NCBI RefSeq assembly: GCF_015354245.1
Contig: NZ_JADKYZ010000002.1
Location: 310,001-374,000 of the forward strand
Length of the DNA: 64,000 nt
Source of the DNA: Diaphorobacter caeni
Lineage (GTDB): Bacteria > Pseudomonadota > Gammaproteobacteria > Burkholderiales > Burkholderiaceae_C
Reading direction: 5' to 3'
The notes under the pieces were generated by a model. The model was given only the letters and a program-made list of their open reading frames with translations. It was not told where the DNA came from and searched no databases. A program made the position numbers and the translations under genes. This document shows positions 43,368 through 51,468 of this stretch, in pieces (within the stretch, counting starts at the first letter, position 1; every line of letters starts with the position of its first letter).

Positions 43368-43718
43368 ATGAACAACGCACTCATCACTGACGATCAGCGC
43401 ATCGTGCTGCTGGCCAACGGCCGCGAATCCTTGGAGAACGCGGACTTCGATCCGGCGCCCGTGGTTAAGCTGTTCACGCCGGGCGGCGGCGCGACCTGGC
43501 TCCTGACCGAGATTGATCCCGACGACCACGATCACGCCTTTGGTCTTTGCGACCTGGGCCTGGGGATACCGGAAATCGGCTGGGTCAGCCTGGGCGAGCT
43601 GGCGACGGTGCGCGGCGGGCTGGGCCTGCCGATCGAGCGCGACCTGTCTTTCCGTGGCGAGAAGCGGTTGAGCGCCTATGCGCGCGATGCGCGGCTGGCC
43701 GGGCGGATCGTCGTCTGA
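43368..43718 (+). CDS. DUF2958 domain protein
   Basis: A 116-residue protein of the DUF2958 family, common on ICEs and IncP-like plasmids, of unknown function. It has the family core PVVKLFTPGGGATWLLTEIDP followed by AFGLCDLGLGIPEIGWVSLGEL. A paralogue with the same core lies at 55825-56172 in this element. The ATG at 43368 is preceded by AGGAG. Conserved acidic and Gly residues suggest a small soluble alpha/beta fold. Confidence 0.85.
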   Translation: MNNALITDDQRIVLLANGRESLENADFDPAPVVKLFTPGGGATWLLTEIDPDDHDHAFGLCDLGLGIPEIGWVSLGELATVRGGLGLPIERDLSFRGEKRLSAYARDARLAGRIVV

Positions 43719-43783
43719 CCTCGCCCTTGGAGCGCCGCAAGGCGCTCCTTGCGCTTTCTCGATCCTCACAGGAGATCCATGCC

Positions 43784-44062
43784 ATGAGCAGCCATCACGA
43801 CTACATCATCGAAATCACCGCGCAGCACGATGCGCTCAAGCCCTTCGCGCCGGAGAACGGCCAGCCGCTGCGCTTCAAGATCGGTGACGCGGTGATCTAC
43901 ACCAACGAATACGGCGTGCAGTTCCGTCGTCGCGTCACCGGGTTCTACCGGCCCAGCGGGCTTTGTGGTCAGTATGCGCGTGGAGCGCGCTATCTGCTGA
44001 ACTCGACTTCGCCGTGGGTGCCGGTCGCGCAATCCTGCCTGAGCCCTGACGACTCGGCCTGA
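43784..44062 (+). CDS. Small conserved ICE protein of unknown function
   Basis: A 92-residue protein, not recognised. It starts MSSHHDYIIEITAQHDALKP at the ATG at 43784 with AGGAG 9 nt upstream; the GC-rich coding bias is like its neighbours. The sequence RFKIGDAVIYTNEYGVQFRRRVTGFYRP looks like a small beta barrel such as an SH3 or KOW-type fold. It follows DUF2958 by 65 nt and ends tail to tail with chrA. Confidence 0.6.
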   Translation: MSSHHDYIIEITAQHDALKPFAPENGQPLRFKIGDAVIYTNEYGVQFRRRVTGFYRPSGLCGQYARGARYLLNSTSPWVPVAQSCLSPDDSA

Positions 44063-44101
44063 TGCCTTCGTGCTCCAGACGGTGCTCTGTGCGCGTTCTT
44101 T

Positions 44102-45304
44102 TCAAGGTGTCAGGAGCCAGCCAGCTCCCGACGCCAGTGCCACGACCAGAACGGGTGGCACCTTGCCGATGACCAGCAAGCCGAATGCGGCGAGCGCGAG
44201 CCCAAAATCCGTCCGATTCTGGATCGCGCTGGTCCACACCGGGTCGTACAGCGCCGACAGCAGGATGCCCACCACCCCCGCGTTGATGCCCGCCATCGTG
44301 GTCTGAATGCCCTGGCGGTGGCGAAGGCTCTCCCAGAACGGCAGTGCGCCCACGAGCACCAGCAAGGCCGGCAGAAAAATCACTCCCAACATCACCAGCC
44401 CACCCCACCAGCCGTGCAGCGGCCCCTGGGCCACCGCGCCCAGATACGCCGCGAAGGTGAACAGCGGCCCCGGCACCGCCTGGGCGGCACCGTAGCCTGC
44501 CAGAAAGTCGGCGTTGCTGACGGCACCGCTGGGCACCACAGTGGCTTGCAACAGCGGCAGCACGACGTGGCCACCACCAAAGACGAGCGCGCCGGCGCGG
44601 TACACACCTTCGAGCAAAGCCAGGACGGATGATCCGCTGACCGCCGCCCACAGCGGCAGGCCGACCAGGGGCAAGGCGAACAGCAGCAAGGCCACGATGC
44701 CGAGCTTGCGTGAGACGGGATAGGCATGGACCTGGCCACCGGCCGGCTGTGACAGCTTCAGTCCCCAATGGCCCAGTAGGCCCGCGACAACGATCGCGAT
44801 GACCTGGCCCGTGGCCGATGGCAGGAACAGGGTCAGCAGCGCGGCAAGTATCGCCAGGGCGGCACGCGGGCGATCCGGGCAGAGCGACTTGGCCATGCCC
44901 CACACTGCCTGCGCCACGACGGCCACGGCGACGACCTTCAGCCCATGCACCCAGCCCGATTCGGCCAGCCCCTGGTATTGGGCGATGCCGAAGGCGAACA
45001 GGATCAGCGCGATCGCCGACGGCAAGGTGAATCCCGCCCAGGCCGCCAGCAAGCCTGGCCAGCCCGCGCGGCCCAGGCCCAGCGCCATGCCGACCTGGCT
45101 GCTGGCCGGGCCTGGCAGGAACTGGCACAGCGCGACCAGATCGGAGTAGCCGCGGTCATCCAGCCACCGGCGGCGTTCGACAAATTCCGTGCGGAAATAG
45201 CCCAGATGCGCGATCGGCCCGCCGAAGGAGGTCAGCCCCAGCCGCAGGAACACCAGAAAAACGCGCCAGGCACTGTCGTGCTGTATGGAGGTCGGCTCTG
45301 CCAT
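44102..45304 (-). CDS. chrA: Chromate efflux transporter ChrA
   Basis: Chromate exporter of the CHR superfamily, 400 residues from the ATG at 45304 ([15 protein letters not shown]). It is the long, bidomain form with two homologous halves: FGGPIAHLGYFRTEFVERRRW and ALCQFLPGPASSQVGMALG in the N half, and FGGGHVVLPLLQATVV with AAQAVPGPLFTFAAYLG in the C half. About ten helices are seen. Its ATG overlaps the arsH stop by one base, so it is the last gene of the ars operon. Fusion of chromate resistance with ars genes is seen on other elements. Confidence 0.92.
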   Translation of the reverse strand: MAEPTSIQHDSAWRVFLVFLRLGLTSFGGPIAHLGYFRTEFVERRRWLDDRGYSDLVALCQFLPGPASSQVGMALGLGRAGWPGLLAAWAGFTLPSAIALILFAFGIAQYQGLAESGWVHGLKVVAVAVVAQAVWGMAKSLCPDRPRAALAILAALLTLFLPSATGQVIAIVVAGLLGHWGLKLSQPAGGQVHAYPVSRKLGIVALLLFALPLVGLPLWAAVSGSSVLALLEGVYRAGALVFGGGHVVLPLLQATVVPSGAVSNADFLAGYGAAQAVPGPLFTFAAYLGAVAQGPLHGWWGGLVMLGVIFLPALLVLVGALPFWESLRHRQGIQTTMAGINAGVVGILLSALYDPVWTSAIQNRTDFGLALAAFGLLVIGKVPPVLVVALASGAGWLLTP

Positions 45305-46026
45305 CAAATGGCCTCCTGCCGCATGCGTTTGGACAGCGCCTCGGCGCTCTCCTTGCGCTCGCTATAGCGGTCCACCAGATAGGGGGCCGCATCGCGCGTG
45401 AGCAGCGTGAACTTCATCAGCTCCTCCATCACGTCCACGATGCGGTCGTAGTAAGCCGAAGGCTTCATGCGCCCGGCCTCGTCGAACTCCTGATACGCCT
45501 TGGCGACGGAAGACTGGTTGGGGATGGTGAGCATGCGCATCCAGCGGCCCAGTACGCGCATCTGGTTGACGGCGTTGAAGGACTGCGAGCCGCCCGAGAC
45601 CTGCATCACCGCGAGCGTCTTGCCCTGGGTCGGGCGCACCGCGCCGACCGACAGCGGAATCCAGTCGATCTGGGTTTTCATGAGGCCGGTCATGGCGCCG
45701 TGGCGCTCGGGTGAGCACCACACCATGCCTTCGGCCCACTGCGTGAGCGCATGCAGTTCCTGCACTTTGGGGTGATCGCCCGGGGCATCGTCCACCAGCG
45801 GCAGGCCCGAGGGGTTGAACATGCGCGTCTCGCCGCCCAGCGCGCGCAGGATGAGGGCCGCTTCCTCGGCCGCGAGCCGGCTGTACGAGCGTTCCCGCAA
45901 TGAACCATAGAGCAGCAGAAAGCGCGGCGCATGGCTGGCGCGATCGGGTGCCAGCAATTGCGCCGCGTCTGGTGGCTGAAACAGCGTCGTGTCGATATTG
46001 GGGAGGTCAAGGCGCAATTCAGACAC
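45304..46026 (-). CDS. arsH: ArsH NADPH-dependent FMN oxidoreductase
   Basis: Flavoprotein of 240 residues that oxidises trivalent organoarsenicals and supports arsenic resistance. It carries the flavodoxin-like [21 protein letters not shown] motif (GSxRxxSxS) and the ArsH segments [22 protein letters not shown] and [24 protein letters not shown], split by short gaps. The start overlaps the arsC end by 8 nt. Confidence 0.94.
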   Translation of the reverse strand: MSELRLDLPNIDTTLFQPPDAAQLLAPDRASHAPRFLLLYGSLRERSYSRLAAEEAALILRALGGETRMFNPSGLPLVDDAPGDHPKVQELHALTQWAEGMVWCSPERHGAMTGLMKTQIDWIPLSVGAVRPTQGKTLAVMQVSGGSQSFNAVNQMRVLGRWMRMLTIPNQSSVAKAYQEFDEAGRMKPSAYYDRIVDVMEELMKFTLLTRDAAPYLVDRYSERKESAEALSKRMRQEAI

Positions 46027-46441
46027 GGCGGCCTTCCGTGTCGATCACTGGCTCGCCGTCTTCCTTGTTGAACGCGCCGCGCTGCGGCTGCGGCAGGATC
46101 TCCAGCACCGCTTCCGACGGCCGGCAGAGGCGCGTGCCCAGCGGCGTGACCACGATGGGCCGGTTGATGAGGATGGGGTGTTGCTCGATGAAATCGAGCA
46201 TCTGCTCATCTGTCCACTTGGGATCGCCCAGGCCGAGTTCCGCGTAGGGCGTGCCTTTTTCGCGCAGCACGTCACGCACGCTAAGGTCGGCATCGGCCAG
46301 CAGCTTGACCAGCGTGGCGCGTGAGGGCGGCGTCTTCAGGTATTCGATGACCCTGGGCTCTTCGCCGCTGTTGCGGATCAGGCCGAGCGTGTTGCGCGAC
46401 GTGCCGCAGGCGGGGTTGTGATAGATCGTGATGGTATTCAT
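46019..46441 (-). CDS. arsC: Arsenate reductase, glutaredoxin-dependent
   Basis: Reduces arsenate to arsenite with glutathione and glutaredoxin. The 140-residue product starts [19 protein letters not shown]; Cys12 in ACGTSRN is the catalytic residue. Later [18 protein letters not shown] carries the conserved Arg residues. It overlaps the acr3 stop by 4 nt (ATGA). This operon also has a second, unrelated arsenate reductase of the low-molecular-weight phosphatase type. Confidence 0.95.
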   Translation of the reverse strand: MNTITIYHNPACGTSRNTLGLIRNSGEEPRVIEYLKTPPSRATLVKLLADADLSVRDVLREKGTPYAELGLGDPKWTDEQMLDFIEQHPILINRPIVVTPLGTRLCRPSEAVLEILPQPQRGAFNKEDGEPVIDTEGRRV

Positions 46442-47532
46442 GCCGTATTCCTTTGTGTGTTGCGCGGCGCCTGTTCGTACCAGCCGCGCGAGCGGTTGAC
46501 CACGCGCACGACCAGCAGCATCACCGGCACCTCGATCAACACGCCGACCACGGTGGCCAGCGCGGCGCCGGACTGGAAGCCGAACAGGCTGATGGCGGCG
46601 GCCACGGCCAGTTCAAAGAAGTTGCTCGCGCCGATCAACGCCGAGGGACAGGCGATGCTGTGCTTCTCGCCCACCCGGCGATTGAGCCAGTAGGCCAGGC
46701 CGGAGTTGAAGAACACCTGGATCAGGATCGGCACGGCCAGCATGGCGATCACCAGTGGCTGCTGCAGGATGGCCTGGCCCTGGAAAGCGAACAGCAGCAC
46801 GAGCGTAAGCAGCAGTGCGGCGATGGACAGCGGGCCGATGCGCGCGAGCGCGGCATCGAATGCGGCCTGGCCGCGCCGCAGCAATGCGCGGCGCCACATT
46901 TGCGCGAGGATGACCGGGATCACGATGTAGAGCCCCACCGAAGTCAACAGCGTGTCCCAGGGCACCGTGATGGCCGACAGGCCCAGCAGCAGGCCGACGA
47001 TGGGCGCGAAGGCGAACACCATGATGGTGTCGTTCAAGGCCACCTGCGACAGCGTGAACACCGGATCGCCGCCGGTCAGCCGGCTCCAGACGAACACCAT
47101 CGCCGTGCAGGGCGCGGCTGCCAGCAGGATCAGTCCGGCGACATAGCTGTCGAGCTGCTCGGCGGGCAACCAGTCAGCGAAGACCTGGCGGATGAAGATC
47201 CACGCCAGCAGCGCCATCGAGAATGGCTTGACCGCCCAGTTGATGAAAAGTGTCACGCCGATGCCGCGCCAGTGCTGCCCAACTTGGCCCAGCGCGCCGA
47301 AGTCCACCTTGAGCAGCATGGGGATGACCATCACCCAGATCAGCAGGCCGACCGGCAGGTTGACCTGCGCCACTTCCATGCGGCCGATGGCCTGGAACGC
47401 GCCGGGCGCGAGCTGGCCCAGGGCAATACCGCAGGCGATGCACAGCAGCACCCACACCGTCAGATAGCGCTCGAAGACGCTCATGGTCGAGGCGGCCGGC
47501 ATGGAGGATGCCGATTCAGTCACAGCGGTCAT
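46438..47532 (-). CDS. acr3: Arsenite efflux transporter, ACR3 family
   Basis: Inner-membrane arsenite exporter of 364 residues with about ten helices. The ACR3 marks are the motif with the essential Cys in AAPCTAMVFVWSRLTGGDP, the MLLKVDFG in helix 2, and a second half ending ALIGASNFFELAVAAAISLFG. It is 7 nt after the low-molecular-weight ArsC gene. Sometimes labelled ArsB, but it is unrelated to the ArsB superfamily. Confidence 0.94.
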   Translation of the reverse strand: MTAVTESASSMPAASTMSVFERYLTVWVLLCIACGIALGQLAPGAFQAIGRMEVAQVNLPVGLLIWVMVIPMLLKVDFGALGQVGQHWRGIGVTLFINWAVKPFSMALLAWIFIRQVFADWLPAEQLDSYVAGLILLAAAPCTAMVFVWSRLTGGDPVFTLSQVALNDTIMVFAFAPIVGLLLGLSAITVPWDTLLTSVGLYIVIPVILAQMWRRALLRRGQAAFDAALARIGPLSIAALLLTLVLLFAFQGQAILQQPLVIAMLAVPILIQVFFNSGLAYWLNRRVGEKHSIACPSALIGASNFFELAVAAAISLFGFQSGAALATVVGVLIEVPVMLLVVRVVNRSRGWYEQAPRNTQRNTA

Positions 47533-47539
47533 GGGCGCC

Positions 47540-48037
47540 TCATTGCTTGCCGATGTCGCGCAGTTCGCGCTGCAAGGACATAGCGTCCAGACGCGCCAGC
47601 GGCAGCGACAGGAACAGTTCGATGCGGCGGCGCAGGGTCAATGCCGCGTCTTTGAAAGCCTTGATTTGTTGCTCTTCGGAGCCTTCGACCGCTGCCGGAT
47701 CGGGTACGCCCCAATGTGCGGAAACCGGCGTACCAGGCCAAAGGGGGCAAACCTCGCCGGCGGCGTTGTCGCAGACGGTGAAGATGAAGTCGAACACCGG
47801 GGCGCCCGGTGCCGTGAATTCATCCCAGCTCTTGCTGCGGTAGCCGGTGGCCGGCATGTGCAGCCGCTCCAGCGTGGCAAGCGCCAGCGGATGCACCTCG
47901 CCCTTGGGGTGGCTGCCGGCCGACCAGGCTCGAAAGCGGCCCTGCCCCAGGTCGTTGAGGATGCCTTCGGCGAGGATCGAACGGGCCGAATTGCCCGTGC
48001 AGATGAACAGTGCGTTGTAGGTGGCGTCGGTGGTCAT
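47540..48037 (-). CDS. arsC: Arsenate reductase, low-molecular-weight phosphatase type
   Basis: A 165-residue arsenate reductase of the LMW-PTP fold, from the ATG at 48037 (MTTDATYNALFICTGNSARS). The P-loop CTGNSARS gives the catalytic Cys and Arg; FDFIFTVCDNAAGEVCP carries the other redox Cys residues. The fold suggests thioredoxin or mycothiol-type reduction rather than glutaredoxin. It lies between arsR (4 nt away) and acr3. Confidence 0.92.
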   Translation of the reverse strand: MTTDATYNALFICTGNSARSILAEGILNDLGQGRFRAWSAGSHPKGEVHPLALATLERLHMPATGYRSKSWDEFTAPGAPVFDFIFTVCDNAAGEVCPLWPGTPVSAHWGVPDPAAVEGSEEQQIKAFKDAALTLRRRIELFLSLPLARLDAMSLQRELRDIGKQ

Positions 48038-48041
48038 GGCA

Positions 48042-48365
48042 TCAGCAATCGCAGTGGGAGGGTTCGGAGACTTCGCACACACCGCCCTGGCAGCAGTGCT
48101 CGGTCAGGTAGCCGAGCAACCCGTTCATGTGGGCGAAGTCGGCGCGATAGATGAGGTTTCGGCCCTGCTGCTCGATGGTGACGAGGCCGGCATGCGCCAG
48201 TTCTTTCAGATGAAAGGACAACGTATTGCGGGCCACGTCGAGTTGTTCAGCCAGCACACTGGGCGTCCGCCCTTCAGGGCCGGCGATGACCAGGGCGCGG
48301 AACACGCGCAGGCGCTGGGCATGGGCCAGCGCGCTCAGGGCGGAAACAGCTTGGGTCTCGTTCAT
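48042..48365 (-). CDS. arsR: ArsR arsenic-responsive repressor
   Basis: ArsR/SmtB winged-helix repressor, 107 residues, first gene of the operon. The HTH is TPSVLAEQLDVARNTLSFHLKEL. The usual ELCVCDL helix-3 Cys pair is missing; instead there is a C-terminal Cys cluster, HCCQGGVC and HCDC, the arrangement of ArsR proteins that bind As(III) near the C-terminus. A palindromic site lies just upstream. Confidence 0.94.
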   Translation of the reverse strand: MNETQAVSALSALAHAQRLRVFRALVIAGPEGRTPSVLAEQLDVARNTLSFHLKELAHAGLVTIEQQGRNLIYRADFAHMNGLLGYLTEHCCQGGVCEVSEPSHCDC

Positions 48366-48366
48366 T

Positions 48367-48392
48367 ATTCAATAATACAACATTCATTGAAT
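48367..48392 (-). promoter_or_regulatory. arsR operator candidate
   Basis: ATTCAAT (48367-48373) and ATTGAAT (48386-48392) are perfect inverted arms 12 nt apart, right upstream of the arsR ATG at 48365. The AT-rich centre could hold a -10. This is the typical place and size for an ArsR operator. Confidence 0.6.
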
Positions 48393-48588
48393 CATTGTGC
48401 GACTTCCCGCGCAACTGAACTCAGAAGGGTCGGAAGGCTGTTGAACGTCTCTGCATCGTGACGCAGGTTCGGGTGTTCGGACTGCTCCTGACGAGATGTC
48501 CTGGCGCGCCACCGAGACGCTGCGTACAGCATGGGGCATCGATGCGGCCGAGCCAACGGCATCGGCCGCATCCGCATCATCACGATGC

Positions 48589-49935
48589 TCAGAGGGCTTT
48601 GGTTGTGCGCCGGTACATCGTGCCCCAAGCCAACCCCAGCACAGCGGCCACCAGCGATCCCGCCAGCACGCCGAGCTTGGCTGCGCCCAGCAGAGTCTCA
48701 TTGTCGAACGCGAGCATGGCGATGAAGATGGACATCGTGAAGCCCACGCCCGCCAGCAGACCGATCAGGACAATTCCGCTCCACGACACGCCGGGCGGCA
48801 GTCGGCACCAGCCCAAGCGGACCATCAGCCAGCTCACGCCCACCACGCCCAACGGTTTGCCCAGCACCAGCGCCAGGCCGACGCCAGCCATCACCCACTG
48901 CGGGCCGGCGGCGGACAGGTCGATGCCAGCCATGCTCACACCTGCATTGGCCAGCGCGAACAGGGGCATGATCCCGAACGCCACCCAGGGGTGCAGCGCC
49001 GTCTGCACGCGCACCACGGGCGGCAACAGCTCGCGCTGGGCCAGCCGCAATTGCTTGAGCGGCATGGCGAGGTGGTGGGCGTTCTTGGCGTCGTCGTGAT
49101 CGCGCAGCTTCTGCGCTGCGTGCGCCACCATGTCCAGCGGGCGCTCGCGCGTGGGCAGCGGCAGCACGGGCGTGAGCATGCCGAGCACCACTCCGGCCAG
49201 CGTCGGATGCGCGCCGGTCATCAGCAGGCCGATCCAGACGATGGCGCCAGGCAGCACGTAGGCGAATGCCGAGCCGACGCCCATGCGCTGGAAGCCCAGC
49301 ACCACGAGGATGCCCATCGCAGCAACGAGAAAGCCCGACAGGTCCAGGCCGCCCGAATAGAACAGCGCGATGATGAGCACCGCGATGATGTCGTCGATGA
49401 TCGCCAGCGCCAGTAAAAAGACGCGGACGTTGCCCGGAATGCTCCGGCCCAGCAGGGCGAGCACGCCCACGGCGAAGGCGATGTCGGTGGCTGTGGGCAC
49501 GGCCCAGCCCTGCAGGCGCGATGGGTCGGTGTTCAGCGCCACGTAAATCAGCGCGGGCACGGCGACGCCGCCCAGCGCCGCCATGATCGGCAGGCTGGCC
49601 TGGCGCAGATTGCTCAAGGCGCCTTCATGGATTTCACGGCGGATTTCCATGCCCACGACCAGGAAGAAGATCGTCATCAGGCCATCGTTGATGACGAAGT
49701 GCAGCGACTGGGCGACGGTGAAGCTGCCGATGCCAAGCGACATCGGCAAATGCCAGAGCGCGTGGTAGCTGTGGGCAAACGGCGAATTGGCCCAGATCAG
49801 GGCCACGGCGGCCGCTATCAATAGCACGATGCCGCTTGCAGCTTCGATGTGCAGGAAACGTTCGAGGGTGGCGAAGGCGCGTTCGGCCAAAAGTTGGGCG
49901 CGCGGCAGATCCTGCCGCGTGGTGTGGCGATTCAT
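48589..49935 (-). CDS. nhaA: Na+/H+ antiporter NhaA
   Basis: Electrogenic Na+/H+ antiporter of 448 residues with about 12 helices. It has the NhaA segments [40 protein letters not shown], and the transport core [16 protein letters not shown] and [19 protein letters not shown], with the paired Asp residues of helix 5. It sits upstream of the ars operon, on the same strand, as cargo of the element. A direct link to arsenic export is not established; it may help ion balance. Confidence 0.93.
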   Translation of the reverse strand: MNRHTTRQDLPRAQLLAERAFATLERFLHIEAASGIVLLIAAAVALIWANSPFAHSYHALWHLPMSLGIGSFTVAQSLHFVINDGLMTIFFLVVGMEIRREIHEGALSNLRQASLPIMAALGGVAVPALIYVALNTDPSRLQGWAVPTATDIAFAVGVLALLGRSIPGNVRVFLLALAIIDDIIAVLIIALFYSGGLDLSGFLVAAMGILVVLGFQRMGVGSAFAYVLPGAIVWIGLLMTGAHPTLAGVVLGMLTPVLPLPTRERPLDMVAHAAQKLRDHDDAKNAHHLAMPLKQLRLAQRELLPPVVRVQTALHPWVAFGIMPLFALANAGVSMAGIDLSAAGPQWVMAGVGLALVLGKPLGVVGVSWLMVRLGWCRLPPGVSWSGIVLIGLLAGVGFTMSIFIAMLAFDNETLLGAAKLGVLAGSLVAAVLGLAWGTMYRRTTKAL

Positions 49936-50575
49936 GGTCGTCAGAACTCCGCGTGGCGGCCCGACCGACGCATGAACCTGTCCCGCTGCGACATGCAGCT
50001 AACACCCAACCAACATTTTACAGGGTGGTATCGAGCAGATCGACTGCCTTGGTGTGAGGTGCCCTTGAACCTGGGCGTCCCCGGCCACCTGGGAGATGGC
50101 CGGTCGCGCTGTCGTGCTGCGCATCGAGCCGCCTGCGGCGTCTCGCCCCTGTCGGGCTTCCATCGTTCCCTCGCTCCGCTCGGCTGACGCCTCCGGCCCG
50201 GCTTCCAGCTTCGGGCCTGCGCGCTTCGCTTGCCGTGCGGTCGGCGTGTCGAGGGGCCGTTGCCTTGTCCAGCCGTCTTCCCTGACTTCATCACCTTGTC
50301 CGCGACTGTAGCCCGCTTCCGTGTGCCATCAAGGCGCGCAGGGCCGTGTCCTCGGCTGCGCCTGCGGGCCGCACCACCCCTGCGCTTGTTTCCTTGACGG
50401 CCCCCGTCCGCGCGCTCCTGACCGTCGCGGGCGATGAACTCAGGAAAGACGGTGGCAACAGGGCCAACCGGGTTCTTCGTGCCGACCGCACCGAACAGCC
50501 GGAAGGCTGGGCTCCGAATCTTGGAATCCGGTGTGCGGTGTGAACAGCAAACCCTTCTTTGTCAGGAGAAAGACC
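49936..50575. other. Non-coding ICE segment between nhaA and DUF932
   Basis: A 640-bp gap. The open frames seen are Arg/Pro-rich and not like real genes. The part at about 50150-50260 resembles the repeated CGGCCC/CCGGCCCGG and GCGCGCTTCGCTTGCC sequences found elsewhere in the element. The DUF932 leader (50440-50575) ends with AGGAGAAAGACC. Possibly the junction of the cargo insertion with the element core. Confidence 0.4.
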
Positions 50576-51403
50576 ATGCAACTCGCATCCCGTTTCGCTT
50601 CCCATTCCCCGGCACTGCGCAGCGACTCCCCGCTGTCCGATGACCAGATTCGCAGGGTGGCCCCGTCCATCTTCGCGGACGCTCCGCATGAGAGCCGTTC
50701 CGAGCGGTACAGCTACATCCCCACCGCCGCCGTGCTGACCGAGCTTCGGAAAGAAGGGTTCCAGCCCTTCATGGTGTGCCAGACCCGCGTGCGCAACGAA
50801 GGCAAGCGCGAGCACACGAAACACATGTTGCGCCTGCGCCATGCCAGCCAGATCAACGGCGCGGAGGCCAACGAAATCGTGCTGCTGAACTCGCATGACG
50901 GCACCAGCAGCTACCAAATGCTGGCCGGCATGTTCCGCTTCGTGTGCAGCAATGGGCTTGTCTGCGGCGACACCGTGGCGGACGTGCGCGTACCTCACAA
51001 AGGCGACGTGGCGGGCCAAGTCATCGAAGGCGCTTTCGAGGTGTTGAGCGGCTTTGAGCGCGTGAAGGAATCCCGCGACCTGATGCGCGGCATTACCTTG
51101 GACGATGGCGAATCGGAAGTGTTCGCCCGCGCCGCGCTGGCCCTCAAGTACGACGACCCGGACAAGCCCGCGCCCGTTACCGAGTCGCAAATCCTGATGC
51201 CACGCCGGTTCGACGACCGCCGCCCCGACCTGTGGAGCGTGTTCAACCGCACGCAGGAGAACCTGACCAAGGGCGGACTGTCCGGGCGCAGCGTCAACGG
51301 ACGCCGCCAGCACACCCGCCCCGTGCAGGGCATTGATTCCGATGTGCGCCTGAACCGCGCTCTGTGGCTTCTGGCCGATGGCCTGCGCCAGCTCAAAGCC
51401 TGA
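50576..51403 (+). CDS. DUF932 (DUF945) domain protein
   Basis: A 275-residue protein conserved on Tn4371-type ICEs and conjugative plasmids; function unknown, sometimes linked to plasmid maintenance. From the ATG at 50576 (AGGAGAA before it) it starts MQLASRFASHSPALRSDSPL. The DUF932 core is SERYSYIPTAAVLTELRKEGFQP and LRLRHASQINGAEANEIVLLNSHDG, then MFRFVCSNGLVCGDTVADVRVPHKG. It is followed by the parB-like gene and probably shares its transcript. Confidence 0.87.
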   Translation: MQLASRFASHSPALRSDSPLSDDQIRRVAPSIFADAPHESRSERYSYIPTAAVLTELRKEGFQPFMVCQTRVRNEGKREHTKHMLRLRHASQINGAEANEIVLLNSHDGTSSYQMLAGMFRFVCSNGLVCGDTVADVRVPHKGDVAGQVIEGAFEVLSGFERVKESRDLMRGITLDDGESEVFARAALALKYDDPDKPAPVTESQILMPRRFDDRRPDLWSVFNRTQENLTKGGLSGRSVNGRRQHTRPVQGIDSDVRLNRALWLLADGLRQLKA

Positions 51404-51468
51404 CCCGTCCCCCCGCAGGAGGGGCGGCTTCCCCTCCATTCCTTGTTTCACTCGATTGGAGAATCACC

